The translations under genes were made by a program, and so were the position numbers. The notes below the pieces were generated by a model. The model worked only from the letters and a program-made list of their open reading frames with translations. It did not search any database and was not told the origin of the DNA. A stretch of 64,000 bases of DNA from Phorcus lineatus. Its lineage: Eukaryota > Mollusca > Gastropoda > Trochida > Trochidae. The stretch lies in the NCBI GenBank assembly GCA_921293015.1, contig OV121094.1:2036764-2100763 (forward strand). The letters are read 5' to 3'. Positions within the stretch are counted from its first letter, which is position 1. Each line of letters opens with the position of its first letter. Shown piece by piece: positions 11,283 through 21,744 of this stretch.

Positions 11283-14150
11283 TTAAACATATTTTATTAC
11301 ATGAAAGGGATCGGCAAACAAGCCATATGGCTTATGTTAATGCCTCTCCCATACAATACAAAAACAATTGACATAACACTAGAATGGCATGCAATCTTGA
11401 TACAAAAGTTCTATAAAACAATCATTAGTATGTAATATATAAAAAGATATCACAATTCTGGTAATCATGTGGCCGTTCATTCATCATTATAAAAAGACTT
11501 GTAAATTGTTTAAAGAGTTTAACTGTTATTAAATCGTTTTGAAGAATGAATAAAGTAATGTACAGATTCTAGTATTTTCTGGTTTATTTCTCTCTCTTTA
11601 TTTGCGTTCCCAAAAAGTACACTTCTTAAATCAAAACCGTTCTTATAAAAATAACAGTTTGGTCTCAGCAATAAGTTACAGGGACAGGTAAAAAAGTAGT
11701 TAAATGCGTCTTCGTTTGGGTGACCACATGAACAGACGGGTGAATCAAAGATATATCGTTTGTATTTGTCTGCATTTAAATCACTAAACCCTAGCCTAAG
11801 GCGACAGTGTAAAATTTGTAGGAGTCTGGGTCCAGAGTTAGAATCAAAGTGGAGAGGAGATGACAATTTGTTTAGTAGCATTAGTTTGAAATCATGTAAA
11901 GAAGTTGCTTTCTCCACATTGTCGGGAAGCTCGTTCCAGCGTCTTATTGTGTCTGGAATAAATGATCTGGCATATAGTTCTGTCTTACAACGTATGTTTT
12001 GAAGGTCTGAATGGTTTCTTAGATTATAGTTAGAATTGAGGCTGACTGAATCAGGCACAAGATCACTTAGATAGTCAATTTATTGATCATTTTATAAAAG
12101 AGACATAGTTTTGAATCAGCCCTTCTTTCTCTTAGGGGCTTTGAGTTAGTTTCCTTATAAATGTTTTGGTGACTTGTCCCTCTTACCGCACCGCATATAG
12201 TTCGTAGTGCGTCAAGATGTAGTTTCTCAAGTTGGAGCTCTTGTTGTTTAGTACAGTTGTCCCAGATAATACTACAGTAATCAAAATGAGGTAGAATAAA
12301 AGAGTTAAACATTATTTCTAAGCTTTTTCTAGTAAGACGATATTTGAAGCTTCTAAAACAGTTGATAATGGGGCTTACTTTTTTAATAATGTTCTCAATA
12401 TGGGAATTCCATTGGCAGTTATGCTGGAAGGTTAGACCTAGGTGTTTGTGTTCTTTGACTTCAGATATCATGGTACCACTCATTTGTAATGGAGGAATAG
12501 CTATAGGGTTGACTTTACGCGAAAAAGTAACTGCTTCCGTTTTTTCTGGGTTAAACTTAACCTGCCATTTATTTGCCCAGTTTACGATGCGTTCGATGTC
12601 AGAGTTAAGTTTTAAAGCAGTACTAAGTGGGTTTTCAACAATAACATATAGTGATGTGTCATCAGCAAATAATCGAATATTACAGGCAATGCCTTCAATG
12701 ATGTCATTTATGTAAACGAAAAATAATAACGGTCCGAGCACCGATCCTTGAGGTACGCCAGCCAAAACTGGATTTGATTCTGAACATTTCCCTTGAATTA
12801 CAACTCGCTGTGTTCTGTTACTTAGGTAACTTTCAAACCAACTAAGTAGTGAGCCACGAATACCTTTCGACTGAAGTTTTGAGATAATTCCCTTATGCCA
12901 TACTTTATCAAAAGCCTTACTGATATCGCAAAATACTGCTTTAACTTCCTTACCATTATCTAATGCACCGGCAATTGAATCATACAGATAGGTTAGTTGG
13001 TAAACTGTCGAGTCTCCAGGCATAAATCCTGATTGAAGATTGGTGAGTGAATTATTGTCTCTTAAAAAGTTAAATACATATTTAAAGATACATTTTTCAA
13101 AACATTTGGATAAACAACTGGTCAAGGCAACAGGTCGATAGTTACAACAGTCATGAATAGAACCTTTTTTGTGGATTGTAATTATCGATGCTTTCCATAC
13201 GGTAGGGAAAATAGAACTTTGAAGAGAGACATTAAATATATCACATAAAGGTATAGATATTTCACCTGCTATGATTTTAATGAGTTTATTGCTTATGCCA
13301 TCTGGCCCAGTAGCTTTACTAATATCCACAGACAGAAGTATATCTTGTACTTCCTGCACTGATAGATTTATGTCACATAGAGTCGGACCAGTTGTAGACT
13401 CCGTGTGGGGTAATTCTTTGTCAGGAAAAGATACTTTTGACTGTTCTGAAAAGTAATCGTTAAAAGTATTTGCGATATCTGTAGTATCATCAATAACATC
13501 GCCGTTATGATACAATGGAGGAAATTGGATACATTCAGATTTAGTTTTCATATATGTCTTTACCAAACGCCACCATAGTTTAGTATTAGGTAAGTTATTT
13601 ATATGATTATCAAGTTTGGAAGTATAATCTTGCTTAGCTTTTCTGATAGCTGATATAACATTATTTCTCATTCGTCTGAATTTAGTCCAATCATCTATTC
13701 GGTTCTTATGTTTTGCGAGTTTGTGTTGGCGATTTCTTTTACGAATTAATCTGCGTATTTCTGAATTCATCCACGGCACGTCACGAGTCCTTATAAGGAC
13801 CGTCTTATTCGGTATGCAGTTATCTCGTTCTTTTATTAGTATATCATAAAAATGTTCTACTTTATTGTTTACAGTTGTGCATTGGGAGAGTGCGTCCCAA
13901 TCGTTATCGGCCAAATGTTGTTTAAGTGAGTCAGTGTCAGCCTTAGCGTAGTCATAAATCTTCCTATAATAGTTAGGAGCGATATTGACATTAGTTTTTA
14001 AATGAGCGAACACTGGGAAGTGGTCACTACAGAACGGATCCATAAAACCCGATTCGACAATAAGATTTGGGCATGAGACAAATATTAGATCAATCAGAGT
14101 TCACGTTAGCGGAACTATCCTTGTCGGTTGAGTTATAAGTTGTAATCACT
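11283..14150 (-). mobile_element. 5'-truncated CR1-like LINE
   Basis: One insertion contains the end of the endonuclease, the whole RT and the C-terminal domain, followed by a ~230-bp 3'UTR ending ATGTTTAAACC. The 5' end is lost within the endonuclease near 14150, the usual result of incomplete reverse transcription. It belongs to the same broad family as the elements at 0.5-2.4 kb and 62.9 kb. Confidence 0.9.
11519..14150 (-). pseudogene. CR1-like LINE ORF2: endonuclease end, reverse transcriptase, C-terminal CCHC
   Basis: The reading frame begins within the endonuclease (LITQPTRIVPL, then SDHFPVFAH). An in-frame TGA sits between PLT and TLIDLIF, where the relatives at 1.6 kb have SRTLID, so a CGA to TGA change is likely. 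The RT contains SVDISKATGPDG, NYRPVALTSCLSKCFEK, CDISKAFDKVWHKGI, PQGSVLGPLLFFVYINDI and LFADDTSLY, with the catalytic FADD intact. The long frame ends at 12067 (INKLTI), and a one-base frameshift near 12080 joins it to the C-terminal frame (11519-12058). That part carries a CSCGHPNEDAFNYFFTCP zinc-knuckle-like motif. Only these two lesions are obvious, so the copy is fairly young. Confidence 0.92.
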
Positions 14151-15035
14151 TACCTCAGAATGAAGATGGTCTGGCGCATTCGGGCTAGTTCCCTTCGAAC
14201 TTGCTATCCAACAAATTCATAAACACATTACACTCTTGCTTCTGGAGCGGCAAAATGTACACGCCCTATTTAAGAATACATATTGTAATAGACTTCCCCT
14301 ACTCTTTTCTGCAATGTTCTTCTGTTTCTGCTATTGACAAAGGGTCATTAACAAGCATTTAGTTAACAGTAATCCTATCTAAAACAACATCAAGATTGAC
14401 CTATTTATCTAGACCCAAGCTCACTGCTACTCCGGCATTCTTCTAAAAGCTTTATTATCAAAACAGAAATAACAGATTACACTGCATACCCACTTTAAAT
14501 TAAATAATTTTTTTTTTCTGCAGGGTTCTTAATTTCAAACTTGTTTTCTTATATTAATGGCTAATGAAGAGCATATGACAAAAGTTTATCATATCAACTG
14601 TTTATATATGAAAATAACTTGATGCCGTTTACTTTAAGTGGCTTTATTCTAAGTTAAATTGTTTATTTTATGAAAAGTGGTACCTCATCAAAATTCCTCT
14701 ACCTTAAAACATAGGTTTCTATGTTCATTAATATGTTTTGACTTGATACCTCAAGCAAAATATAGAAAAAACAGCCCGTTGTTATAAACTCATGGTGAAA
14801 TTCAGAATGTCACTAAATATTTTAATTTCAGAGGAAATCATATGAGATGTGTGTGCTGATCTTTTTGTTATTATTATTTATTTATTAAGATGTATGTTCA
14901 TCCTTCTTCGTGCCTCTATTAAAAATGATTTTGAGTGGTCATTCTCTTTCATCTATGTCATCAAGCATTCAATATTATTTTCTACAGTGAGTGACTTATT
15001 TTTCTGAGATCCGCATGGGCAAATTTAGATTTTAT
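14151..15035. other. AT-rich intergenic DNA
   Basis: I see nothing that can be supported as a gene or element here. Confidence 0.5.
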
Positions 15036-15195
15036 TATTGTTGATGTTGTTGTTGTTAGGTTGGGGTTTAAGCGTCTGCTTCCATCTCTTGGTGATGTCG
15101 CCGACGTGGGGCCCATACTTGATTATAGCCAAATATAATTAGTAAAATTTGGAATAGGATATGGGATTCCCAAAAAAATGGTATTTAGTAGAGTT
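15036..15195 (-). mobile_element. Short AAC-tailed SINE-like element
   Basis: Read on the minus strand it starts CTCTACTAAATACCA, passes CGGCGACATCACCAAGAG and ends in CCTAACAACAACAACA. It is the same unit as 7463-7608. The two copies differ at scattered positions. Confidence 0.8.
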
Positions 15196-15655
15196 TCTAA
15201 ATAGATAAAGATTTTGAGTGAAAGCCAGAGGATAAATAAATAATTTTGAATTTTGATAATAGGGGAAAGAAAGAGAAATTTAAAATATAAATATAAGAAA
15301 ATAAAAAATAATAAATAATAATAATAAAGTAATAAGATAGTAGTAATTATAGTTTAGTGTCTCACTTTGTGATATGGCGTCGTACCTGCAAAAGATACAA
15401 AGACATTTTTAAGCGTATGGGAACACTTAGTTTGTAGTTATGAACGGTAGGTTAAATAATTTTGAATTTGTTTATAAAAGATAGATTGTAAGTTATATTT
15501 TGGAATTATTTGTAAATTTTGGTTAATTATAAATGAATATTTAAGTTATATAAAGTTTTTGAGTGGAGTTTTTATATGATAATATTTAGATATTTAGAAA
15601 TTGTTGTTATATTTGATATATATTTATTATATGAGAGTTTTGGAATGATGGATAT
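15196..15655. other. Very AT-rich low-complexity DNA
   Basis: Purine- and AT-rich sequence with runs such as ATAATAATAATAAAG. No gene is visible. Confidence 0.5.
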
Positions 15656-16030
15656 GGTTTAAACATATTTATTTCAGAAAAGAACTGGATTGGTAAACAA
15701 GCTAGAAGCTTATGTTAATACCGCTCCAAAATACAAAATATAGAACATGTCATGGTGATTGTATAATGAATATATATACTTATCTATACATACGCCAGCA
15801 AGATAAAGAACATGTCATGGTGTATATAAAAAAAATATATATGAATATATAGTCGCCAACAAGCTTTACCAATATAACAATGAAATATATCAATTATGGA
15901 TCCGATGCAAATCTGCCTGTTAAATCTATAAATTCGTGCACAGATATCAATAGTTCGTGATTTACATAAGAGGAACAATTTGGGTTTCCAAATAGGACCG
16001 ATCTCAGGTCAAAACCTTTGTTATAGAAAA
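15656..16030 (-). mobile_element. 3' fragment of a CR1-like LINE
   Basis: On the minus strand the start encodes FFYNKGFDLRSVLFGN, matching the C-terminal YKNGFDLRSVLFGN of the element at 11.5 kb, and the 3'UTR motif TTAACATAAGC..GTTTAAACC follows. It is strongly 5'-truncated. Confidence 0.8.
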
Positions 16031-16177
16031 ACATATTTTCCCTTATAATGATGGATATTTATGTAAGTTATATAGAAAATCAAAGTAATACTCATCTTGT
16101 TTGTTGCTGTTCCATTGTTCTGTTTTTTGTGTGCGTAGTTATCTTCGCAATGTGCTATTTTTCTCCTTGATGCTACC

Positions 16178-16848
16178 ATTCCCCCCCACTCCTGTGGGAG
16201 GGGTGAAAAGAGGAGATCCCCCCGTGGGTTCGTTTCTCCTGTCCTCGAGCTTTTGATTGGTTGCGAACTCCCCCCGTGATGGATGGAGTTCCATTATTGT
16301 TGTTAGTTAACTCCCCCCGTAATGGGTGGAGTTTATTAGTAATTGTTGGTAGTTAGCAGGAAGCTGATAGAGGAGATCCCCCGTAGGTTCGCTTCTCCTG
16401 TTAGCAGTTGGCTGGTGTAGTATCCGTGGTCTTATAACGGTCCTTATATAGTATAGTTGGTTGTTATTTGTTGTTATAGTTGTTATTTGCTAATGCGTAC
16501 ATTATCAATTAGTTTGGTTTGGCTAGCAGTTCTTGTGGTTTACTAGCGTGTTAAATTTGACTAACAGTTCTTGTGTTATGTTAGCTCTATTGTTATCTTG
16601 CATTTGCCCATATAGGGACTGCGTAACAAGATATTGTTATATAACAATTCTTGTGGGATGTTATGTGATTTTGATATTAATTGCTTGCATTTGCCCTTAG
16701 TAGGGACTTCGTAGCAAGAAATTAAAATGTATCTTTATTTTTCTTGCATTTGGCCCTTAAGGGGACTACGTAGCAAGAAAATTAGCAATTAATAGTGATA
16801 ATATTATGTATTGTTATAGGCTATCAGTTCTTGTGGTTGTGATAGCCT
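16178..16848 (+). repeat. Array of about twelve short hairpins in three loop families
   Basis: Family I has the loop AGTTCTTGTGG (one copy AATTCTTGTGG): stems GCTAG/CTAGC (16522-16547), CTAAC/GTTAG (16561-16584), ATAAC/GTTAT (16641-16664) and AGGCTATC/GATAGCCT (16818-16848). Family II has the loop ATTTGCCC..GGGAC..CG: stems ATCTTG/CAAGAT (16595-16632), CTTGC/GCAAG (16684-16718) and TTTTCTTGC/GCAAGAAAA (16738-16782). Family III has loops with CCCCCGT: AGGAGA/TCTCCT (16211-16240 and 16371-16399) and AACTCC/GGAGTT (16266-16290 and 16309-16333), plus a CCCAC/GTGGG hairpin near 16185-16200. Within family I the stem sequences differ but still pair, while loops stay the same. I know of no named element that matches. 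Confidence 0.7.
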
Positions 16849-16940
16849 TTGGGTTATGTTTAACAGTTTATTATCATTGTTATGTTGTTCTGATTTAAGA
16901 AAAATTAACAAATGTTACTAAAACAACGAGTCCTCGTTAG

Positions 16941-17174
16941 CGTCAGATAATACCATTTAGCATCTCAGACCAATATAACCTATCACACTATGACCAGTTG
17001 TCAGCTTCAGGTATTGAGCAGGTGTCAACCGTGCTGTACAAACACATGCAGGTGGCTTGTAGACAAGTGACCATGTATCAGTCTGATTTGTCAGGACGGT
17101 GTCTCTCGTGTCTTGAAACAGCAGGATACACTGCTTTACCGCATCCTGTTATCCAAAGAAATCTGAGAGGTTAG
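16941..17174 (+). CDS. Small unrecognised open reading frame, possible exon
   Basis: A 77-residue frame is open between TAG at 16938 and TAG at 17172. It reads smoothly, with SHYDQLSASGIEQVSTVLYK, HMQVACRQVTMYQSDLSG and RCLSCLETAGYTALPHPVIQ. The composition looks protein-like (six or so polar/charged positions between hydrophobics, a CLSC pair). The first ATG is internal at 17046, so it may be an exon: GAG/GTTAGA near 17169 could be a donor. It lies just after the hairpin array and may be part of the same unknown element. I cannot name a family. Confidence 0.3.
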   Translation, partial: RQIIPFSISDQYNLSHYDQLSASGIEQVSTVLYKHMQVACRQVTMYQSDLSGRCLSCLETAGYTALPHPVIQRNLRG

Positions 17175-17917
17175 ATAAGAAATTATCAAACGTATTTAGC
17201 ATCGGCTCTCTTTTTCTCATCTGGTCGCCATTATTGTTTGAATGCGATAGCTGGATGTAGAGATTGTGTCGTTTATCTGTTTAGCCACTGATCAGTGATG
17301 GGTTTATGTTCTGTTCTTAAGGTAAAAAGGACTTGGATATTTATGTTCTTGTGGATACATTCACTGAAAAGGTACGTTTAACTGATCAACTAACACATGC
17401 TTTATTGATTTATGAAATGAAGTATATGAGGCAGCTTTTCACTTTTACCTAACTTAATTAAGCACTTTGCAAATTCGCTACTTTCAGAGTAATGCATTTT
17501 GAGCATGTATTAGTGTGTGGAAAAGTGGCATAAAACTATCCATAAAATTATTATAACAAATACATTATACGTTAAATAACTATATAGTAAATCCCTTTAA
17601 TGACCTTTATAGATATGTGAACTATGTTATCCAATTAAATATGATACTGTTTCTTTATATATGCCTCTCAACCACTCGATTTAATACATGTTGAACTACT
17701 AACTTAATTCAAAATGACTTCTTAACAGCTTTTCATTTCACTTTTCTCCTAGTTATTAATTTTAAAATAATCGTTGATAATTATCTTTCCACGTCCAGGA
17801 TTAACACAGTTTCATGATCTCGAAATTTCTTGAAATCAAATTCATGTTTCAAATAATTAAAAAAACCTTTTAAACCATACTGCTTAGAATTGATAAAACA
17901 TAAAGTGCGATTTTATG
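17175..17917. other. AT-rich intergenic DNA
   Basis: No supported feature. Confidence 0.5.
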
Positions 17918-18051
17918 CGCGCTTCATTGACTTAATCGATTTGGAAAGATAGGCAACGGAAAGGCGACCTTTCCTTAGTGTGGAAAGGACGTCTTTCAGT
18001 TTTTGGCAAGAACGCCTTGCCAAATGTGGAAAGTTATGGAATGAACGCGCG
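17918..18051. repeat. Inverted repeat enclosing three small hairpins
   Basis: The outer arms are GCGCGCTTCAT at the left and ATGAACGCGCG at the right. Inside are GGAAAGGCGACCTTTCC, then a weaker GAAAGGACGTCTTTC, then GGCAAGAACGCCTTGCC. This looks like a foldback element or structured RNA. No coding potential is seen. Confidence 0.6.
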
Positions 18052-18099
18052 TTACTCCAGTGAAGGTGTTTACAGATTTCACTTTAAATTTTAAGATGT

Positions 18100-18679
18100 T
18101 GTTATGAGTATGGGATTGTTCATAAGTTTAACATTGTATAAGATTTTTGTATTGTTTAGTGGGTCACACTTGCACTTGTTTTTGTAGTCTTAGCTGGCAG
18201 TGTCTAGAATAAATTATTCTAGAATGTTTTATCTATTTCTTGATTGCTTGAGTTATATACTTCTGATTGAAGTTTGTCGTGGAACTTTATAGAACATTCT
18301 AGAAGATATCTAACCTATATAAAGGCCGGCATTAGAACTCTTACTCATCTTGCTTCTTACAATCAACTTTGCGATCATCTGCGGTGCCACTGTTTTTGGA
18401 TACCTTTACAAGCCGGATTCATCTATCTCCTATCAAGACCCACTGACTGTTTTCTACATTCATCAACTGTGTGATTCATAAGGACTGGTGAATATATTTA
18501 GTTAGCTAATTAGTGTGACTCATTTGATATTGTATTATAGCTTGTATTAGCTTGATCTTGTACCCTTAAACACTTTGTTTATTAATTGATTGATGAAATT
18601 GTAATTAATATACAATTGTCTTGTTATATTTTGCTGGTTTGACTGGGGACATTTTCCTATTCCAAATTCATTCGTAACA
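18100..18679 (+). mobile_element. Solo LTR (580 bp) with 4-bp target duplication
   Basis: The unit begins TGTTATGAG and ends CGTAACA, giving the TG..CA ends and the 5-bp inverted repeat TGTTA/TAACA typical of LTRs. The flanking 4 bp are ATGT on both sides (18096-18099 and 18680-18683). No primer-binding site or internal region follows, so this is a solo LTR left by recombination. It contains a TATA box and heat-shock-like elements. The superfamily cannot be fixed without the internal region; a 4-bp duplication is compatible with Gypsy-type elements. Confidence 0.8.
18281..18325 (+). promoter_or_regulatory. LTR promoter: heat-shock element plus TATA box
   Basis: Five contiguous 5-bp units, GGAAC TTTAT AGAAC ATTCT AGAAG (18281-18305), fit the alternating nGAAn/nTTCn heat-shock-factor pattern with one mismatch. 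The central three units are perfect. The TATA box TATATAAAG starts at 18316. A second site, TTCTAGAATGTTT, lies at 18217-18229. Transcription would start near 18345. The function is inferred from the motif pattern. Confidence 0.6.
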
Positions 18680-18954
18680 ATGTAAACCAAAAACTCCAAG
18701 GAGTTTTTTGTCTTTGAATTGTCAACAAAACGCTATAATAGATTGTTTGACAAAAACACGATTTTCCCCCCAATTGCTTGGCTTGTTCTTATATACATTT
18801 GATTGGATTGGAATACGTTTGGAATACAATATGAACTTGTTACCATGGCATATAACTGTATGGTTTGGGGGAGGTGGATGCATATCGTCCAAGGACCTAC
18901 AAAACGTCAGCAATATATTCAAGCTGTTTTTCATTCGCGATGTTTCAGTCACTT

Positions 18955-19085
18955 AGTTCAAGATTTGACATGATAACGTTTGTAAAGTTTTGAAGCACGA
19001 AGAGGCATGGCTCTATGAAGCATATTGTCCAATGATAAAACATGCGCATGCTCAGGTAAACGAACAGGTGATCACCACACCCACT
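18955..19085. repeat. Dispersed repeat, copy 1 of 3 (CATATTGTCCAATGATA)
   Basis: The stretch GGCATGGCTCTATGAAGCAT, then ATTGTCCAATGATA, a CATGCGCATG and GAACAGGTGATCA, recurs at 29640-29710 (shorter) and 29985-30075. The inverted CCAAT core suggests an old promoter-bearing duplication, but no gene is attached. Confidence 0.6.
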
Positions 19086-19088
19086 AAC

Positions 19089-19344
19089 GATATTGATATG
19101 GATATCTAACGATATTGATATGGATATCACGATATTGATATGGATATCTAACGATATTGATATGGATATCTAACGATATTGATATGGATATCACGATATT
19201 GATATGGATATCTAACGATATTGATATGGATATCTAACGATATTGATATGGATATCTAACGATATTGATATGGATATCTAACGATATTGATATGGATATC
19301 TAACGATATTGATATGGATATCTAACGATATTGATATGGATATC
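19089..19344. repeat. 22-bp satellite, 12 units
   Basis: Twelve identical copies of GATATTGATATGGATATC are separated by TAAC, except for two AC spacers after units 2 and 5. Units 1-3 and 4-6 therefore form a repeated 64-bp higher-order block. No coding potential. Confidence 0.95.
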
Positions 19345-19499
19345 GTGTATGTACTTGTTGACGCACCCTGTACAACATCTGGAGAAATATCATTTGCAGT
19401 GACAAAAATAGAAAAACAAAGCAACAAGAGTTAATTTTATATAAAAAATGACTACCTTATTGATACAATCGATTTATTAATTACTTTATTTCAGATCAC

Positions 19500-20065
19500 T
19501 CCAATCTTGTACTTTATGTTTTCCCAGGCGCGGATTATTTATGAATTTAAGACTAAATTGGATCTCGTATAGACCTATCACAATTGAACAATACAAGCGT
19601 ATCAAATAATAGATTAAACACGTTCTAATAAAGAGACAAATGGTTTTCAACATGTGATAATATCTTTGATATTCAAATGATGATTCAGTAAAAAGACACT
19701 CAATGCTTTATTTGTAGATTTCTTGAAAATATTTAATAAAGTATAAAGAATTGGTCGGTGGCATTAAGTAGCAAAATGTGGAGTAGCTGGACGATTTTGC
19801 ACTCTCATAAACAATATGTATCATGATATAAAATCTAGATTTAATATTGGAAATACCGTTTCAGATGAATTTCAGTGTTGCGGTAAACCGAAGATCTCTC
19901 GACTCTCTTGTTGTCCTTCTACGATTTTGAACAAAACCTTTTTGACAGGTGGTGTAAAGGGTTTCATTATTTGTCACAATCGAACCATATTGACACATAA
20001 CACCAATTGCTTTTTACTCATCGATTTTCGATTGGGGAAAATCGCGCTATTGGTATTGACATCCT
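19500..20065 (+). pseudogene. Eroded LINE reverse-transcriptase relic
   Basis: The DNA aligns by eye with 46670-47290, and both resemble the RT of the element at 27.3-28.7 kb. Recognisable pieces are the block for FVDFSKAF (near 19710 here, clearer at 46920) and the block equivalent to RQGxNLS..LLF..FNDLEQN (near 19900-19970). Many frameshifts and stops prevent any protein. It is an old insertion. Confidence 0.55.
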
Positions 20066-20074
20066 AGAGCAATC

Positions 20075-20230
20075 AACATTTCTTATCGGTCTTTTGAAAT
20101 GAACTCCTGCCACAGCGTTTGATCAATCTTTCTACAATTTAAGACACGCTTTGGACATACATGTATGTAAGTAATACGCATCACTCCTTTTGGACATGAT
20201 TCAATTTATAATCATGAATTTTGGCTCTGG
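20075..20230. repeat. Defensin-flank duplication (also near 38560 and 50540-50720)
   Basis: Pieces such as GAGCAATCAACATTTC, GTTTGATCAATCTTTCT and TTTTGGACATGATTCAAT recur at 50600-50700 and partly at 38590-38640. This suggests that the defensin gene duplications carried several kilobases of 3' flank. Confidence 0.5.
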
Positions 20231-20670
20231 TTTAGAGCAGTCCACTTTCCAATTTTAGAGATTTAGCACCTCTCTTGCGAAACATTTCCTCCCATAAATT
20301 TGTAACATCATGTAGTTTTTTACAAGTCTCAAGTATAGGTGATGCGCACCTAGAAATTTTGGATATTGAAGGTAGATTGAAGGGAGATCTTGGGCCCAAA
20401 ATGACATATAGGCGCCCACTGTAATGATTGTGATCACCAGAGTTATACCCCTTGCCTTGGAGCACATGTTTTAAGGATATATATATATATTAAATATTAA
20501 ATATAACATACTTCACATAGTCGTTTGAAGAATCATTTTAATCCGATACTAGTATTTCGTCAATAGTATTCACTCATCAGGGATGAAACGATATGATCGT
20601 TAACATCGCATTACAAGCGTTTTTATAACAAAATATACGTACAATGTACAAGGATATATTGTAAATTATG

Positions 20671-21631
20671 CTAATCAGGTGACATCATGGTTCTTCCTTG
20701 TTGGTCTTCTGATACTGTCATAGTTGCTTCCTTATTAGATGGATGACGGGACCTGGTGTTCTGAAAAGGCTGTTCTGTGGTTGCTTCCCATCTTCTTTTT
20801 GTGGTAGGGGCATGACTTTGGTTTGTTGGGTTCTGGTGTTGGAAAGGTCCCTGCCTCTGTTGAGTAGTTTGGTCCCTTTGTTCCTGCCACTGTTGAGTAG
20901 ATTGGCCCCTTTGTCTTTGTCTCTGTTGGTGAGGTTGGTCCCTTTGTGGTCGTCCGTGTTCTCTGTGCCGGTGTTGACTCCTGTTTTGTTGAGGCCATTG
21001 TTGTCTGCTGTTTTGTTGGGGCCTTTGTGGACACCTTTGTTGCCATCGTTGTCCACGTTGATGGTTCCCCATTGGGCGACTGTCAGTGTTGATGTCTCGT
21101 GTTGGAGCTTCCATCAACCATGTTTCTGTTTTGGCCCACTGGTTCATTATTTTGTTGTCAGTGCGTTGCGTATCCAATTTCCAGAATGATTGTAGTTTTT
21201 CTTGGATAGGGCCGGAAGATATCTCACTCAACAATATGGTCATTTCCTCGTCGATATTTGAGTACTTTTCAACACTAACCTTGTGTTGTTTGAGGAGTTT
21301 TTCACACTCCTTTTCCATTTGGCGTATTCCAAAGCTTGTTATTTCATCTAAGCTTTTCTCACAGTCAAAGAGTACCATGAATTTATTTGGAATAAACGGA
21401 GTTTCTCTTTCTAAATATGCTTGGAAAATGTCTGCTGTTCCCTTTGTCCGAATAGCTTCATTGTAAGCTTGCCTTCGGCTGTTTAGCTGTCTCTTCCATA
21501 ACTTTATGATTGACTGCTTCTTTTGGGACGCCGCCTGGGTAACTTCTTTTTCTTCTCTGTCTTTGAAAATATGTCCATAGGTGTTTTGGATGTATCCAAA
21601 TAATCCATATAGGTATATACTTATTGATTAC
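20671..21631 (-). CDS. Hypothetical Q/R-rich protein, no family recognised
   Basis: One frame is open for about 320 codons from a stop near 21630 to 20671. The first part, with GYIQNTYGHIFKDREEKEV, KKQSIIKLWKRQLNSRRQAY and FIPNKFMVLFDCEKSLDEI, looks helical and globular and continues into a predicted coiled region (QMEKECEKLLKQHKVSVEKY). From about residue 190 it is low-complexity, rich in Q, R and H (RQQWPQQNRSQHRHREHGR). No start ATG lies near the 5' end, and TAATCAATAAG just upstream could be a splice acceptor, so it may be an exon or a 5'-truncated copy. The basic Gln-rich tail suggests nucleic-acid binding, for example a gag/ORF1-like protein. The length of intact frame in such AT-rich DNA argues it is real or recent. 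Confidence 0.45.
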
Positions 21632-21744
21632 AACCTAATATGTCATTTATGGGTAAATTGTCTCCTTTAAGGTCACAGGTCAAGTCAAGGTTTTGAATGA
21701 ACTTCCTGTTAATTATGACACTGCTTACACTTCCCATTCCAAAT

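Noticed and set aside
18274-18474. 66-codon ORF starting MSWNF
   Set aside because: It lies inside the solo LTR across the HSE and TATA box, so coding is not credible.
19089-19344. CRISPR-like array
   Set aside because: The spacers are only 2-4 bp and identical, and the host is an animal. It is a satellite.
20232-20467. Two overlapping minus-strand ORFs of 70-77 codons
   Set aside because: They overlap in different frames, neither shows a known motif, and the hydrophobic start alone is not enough.
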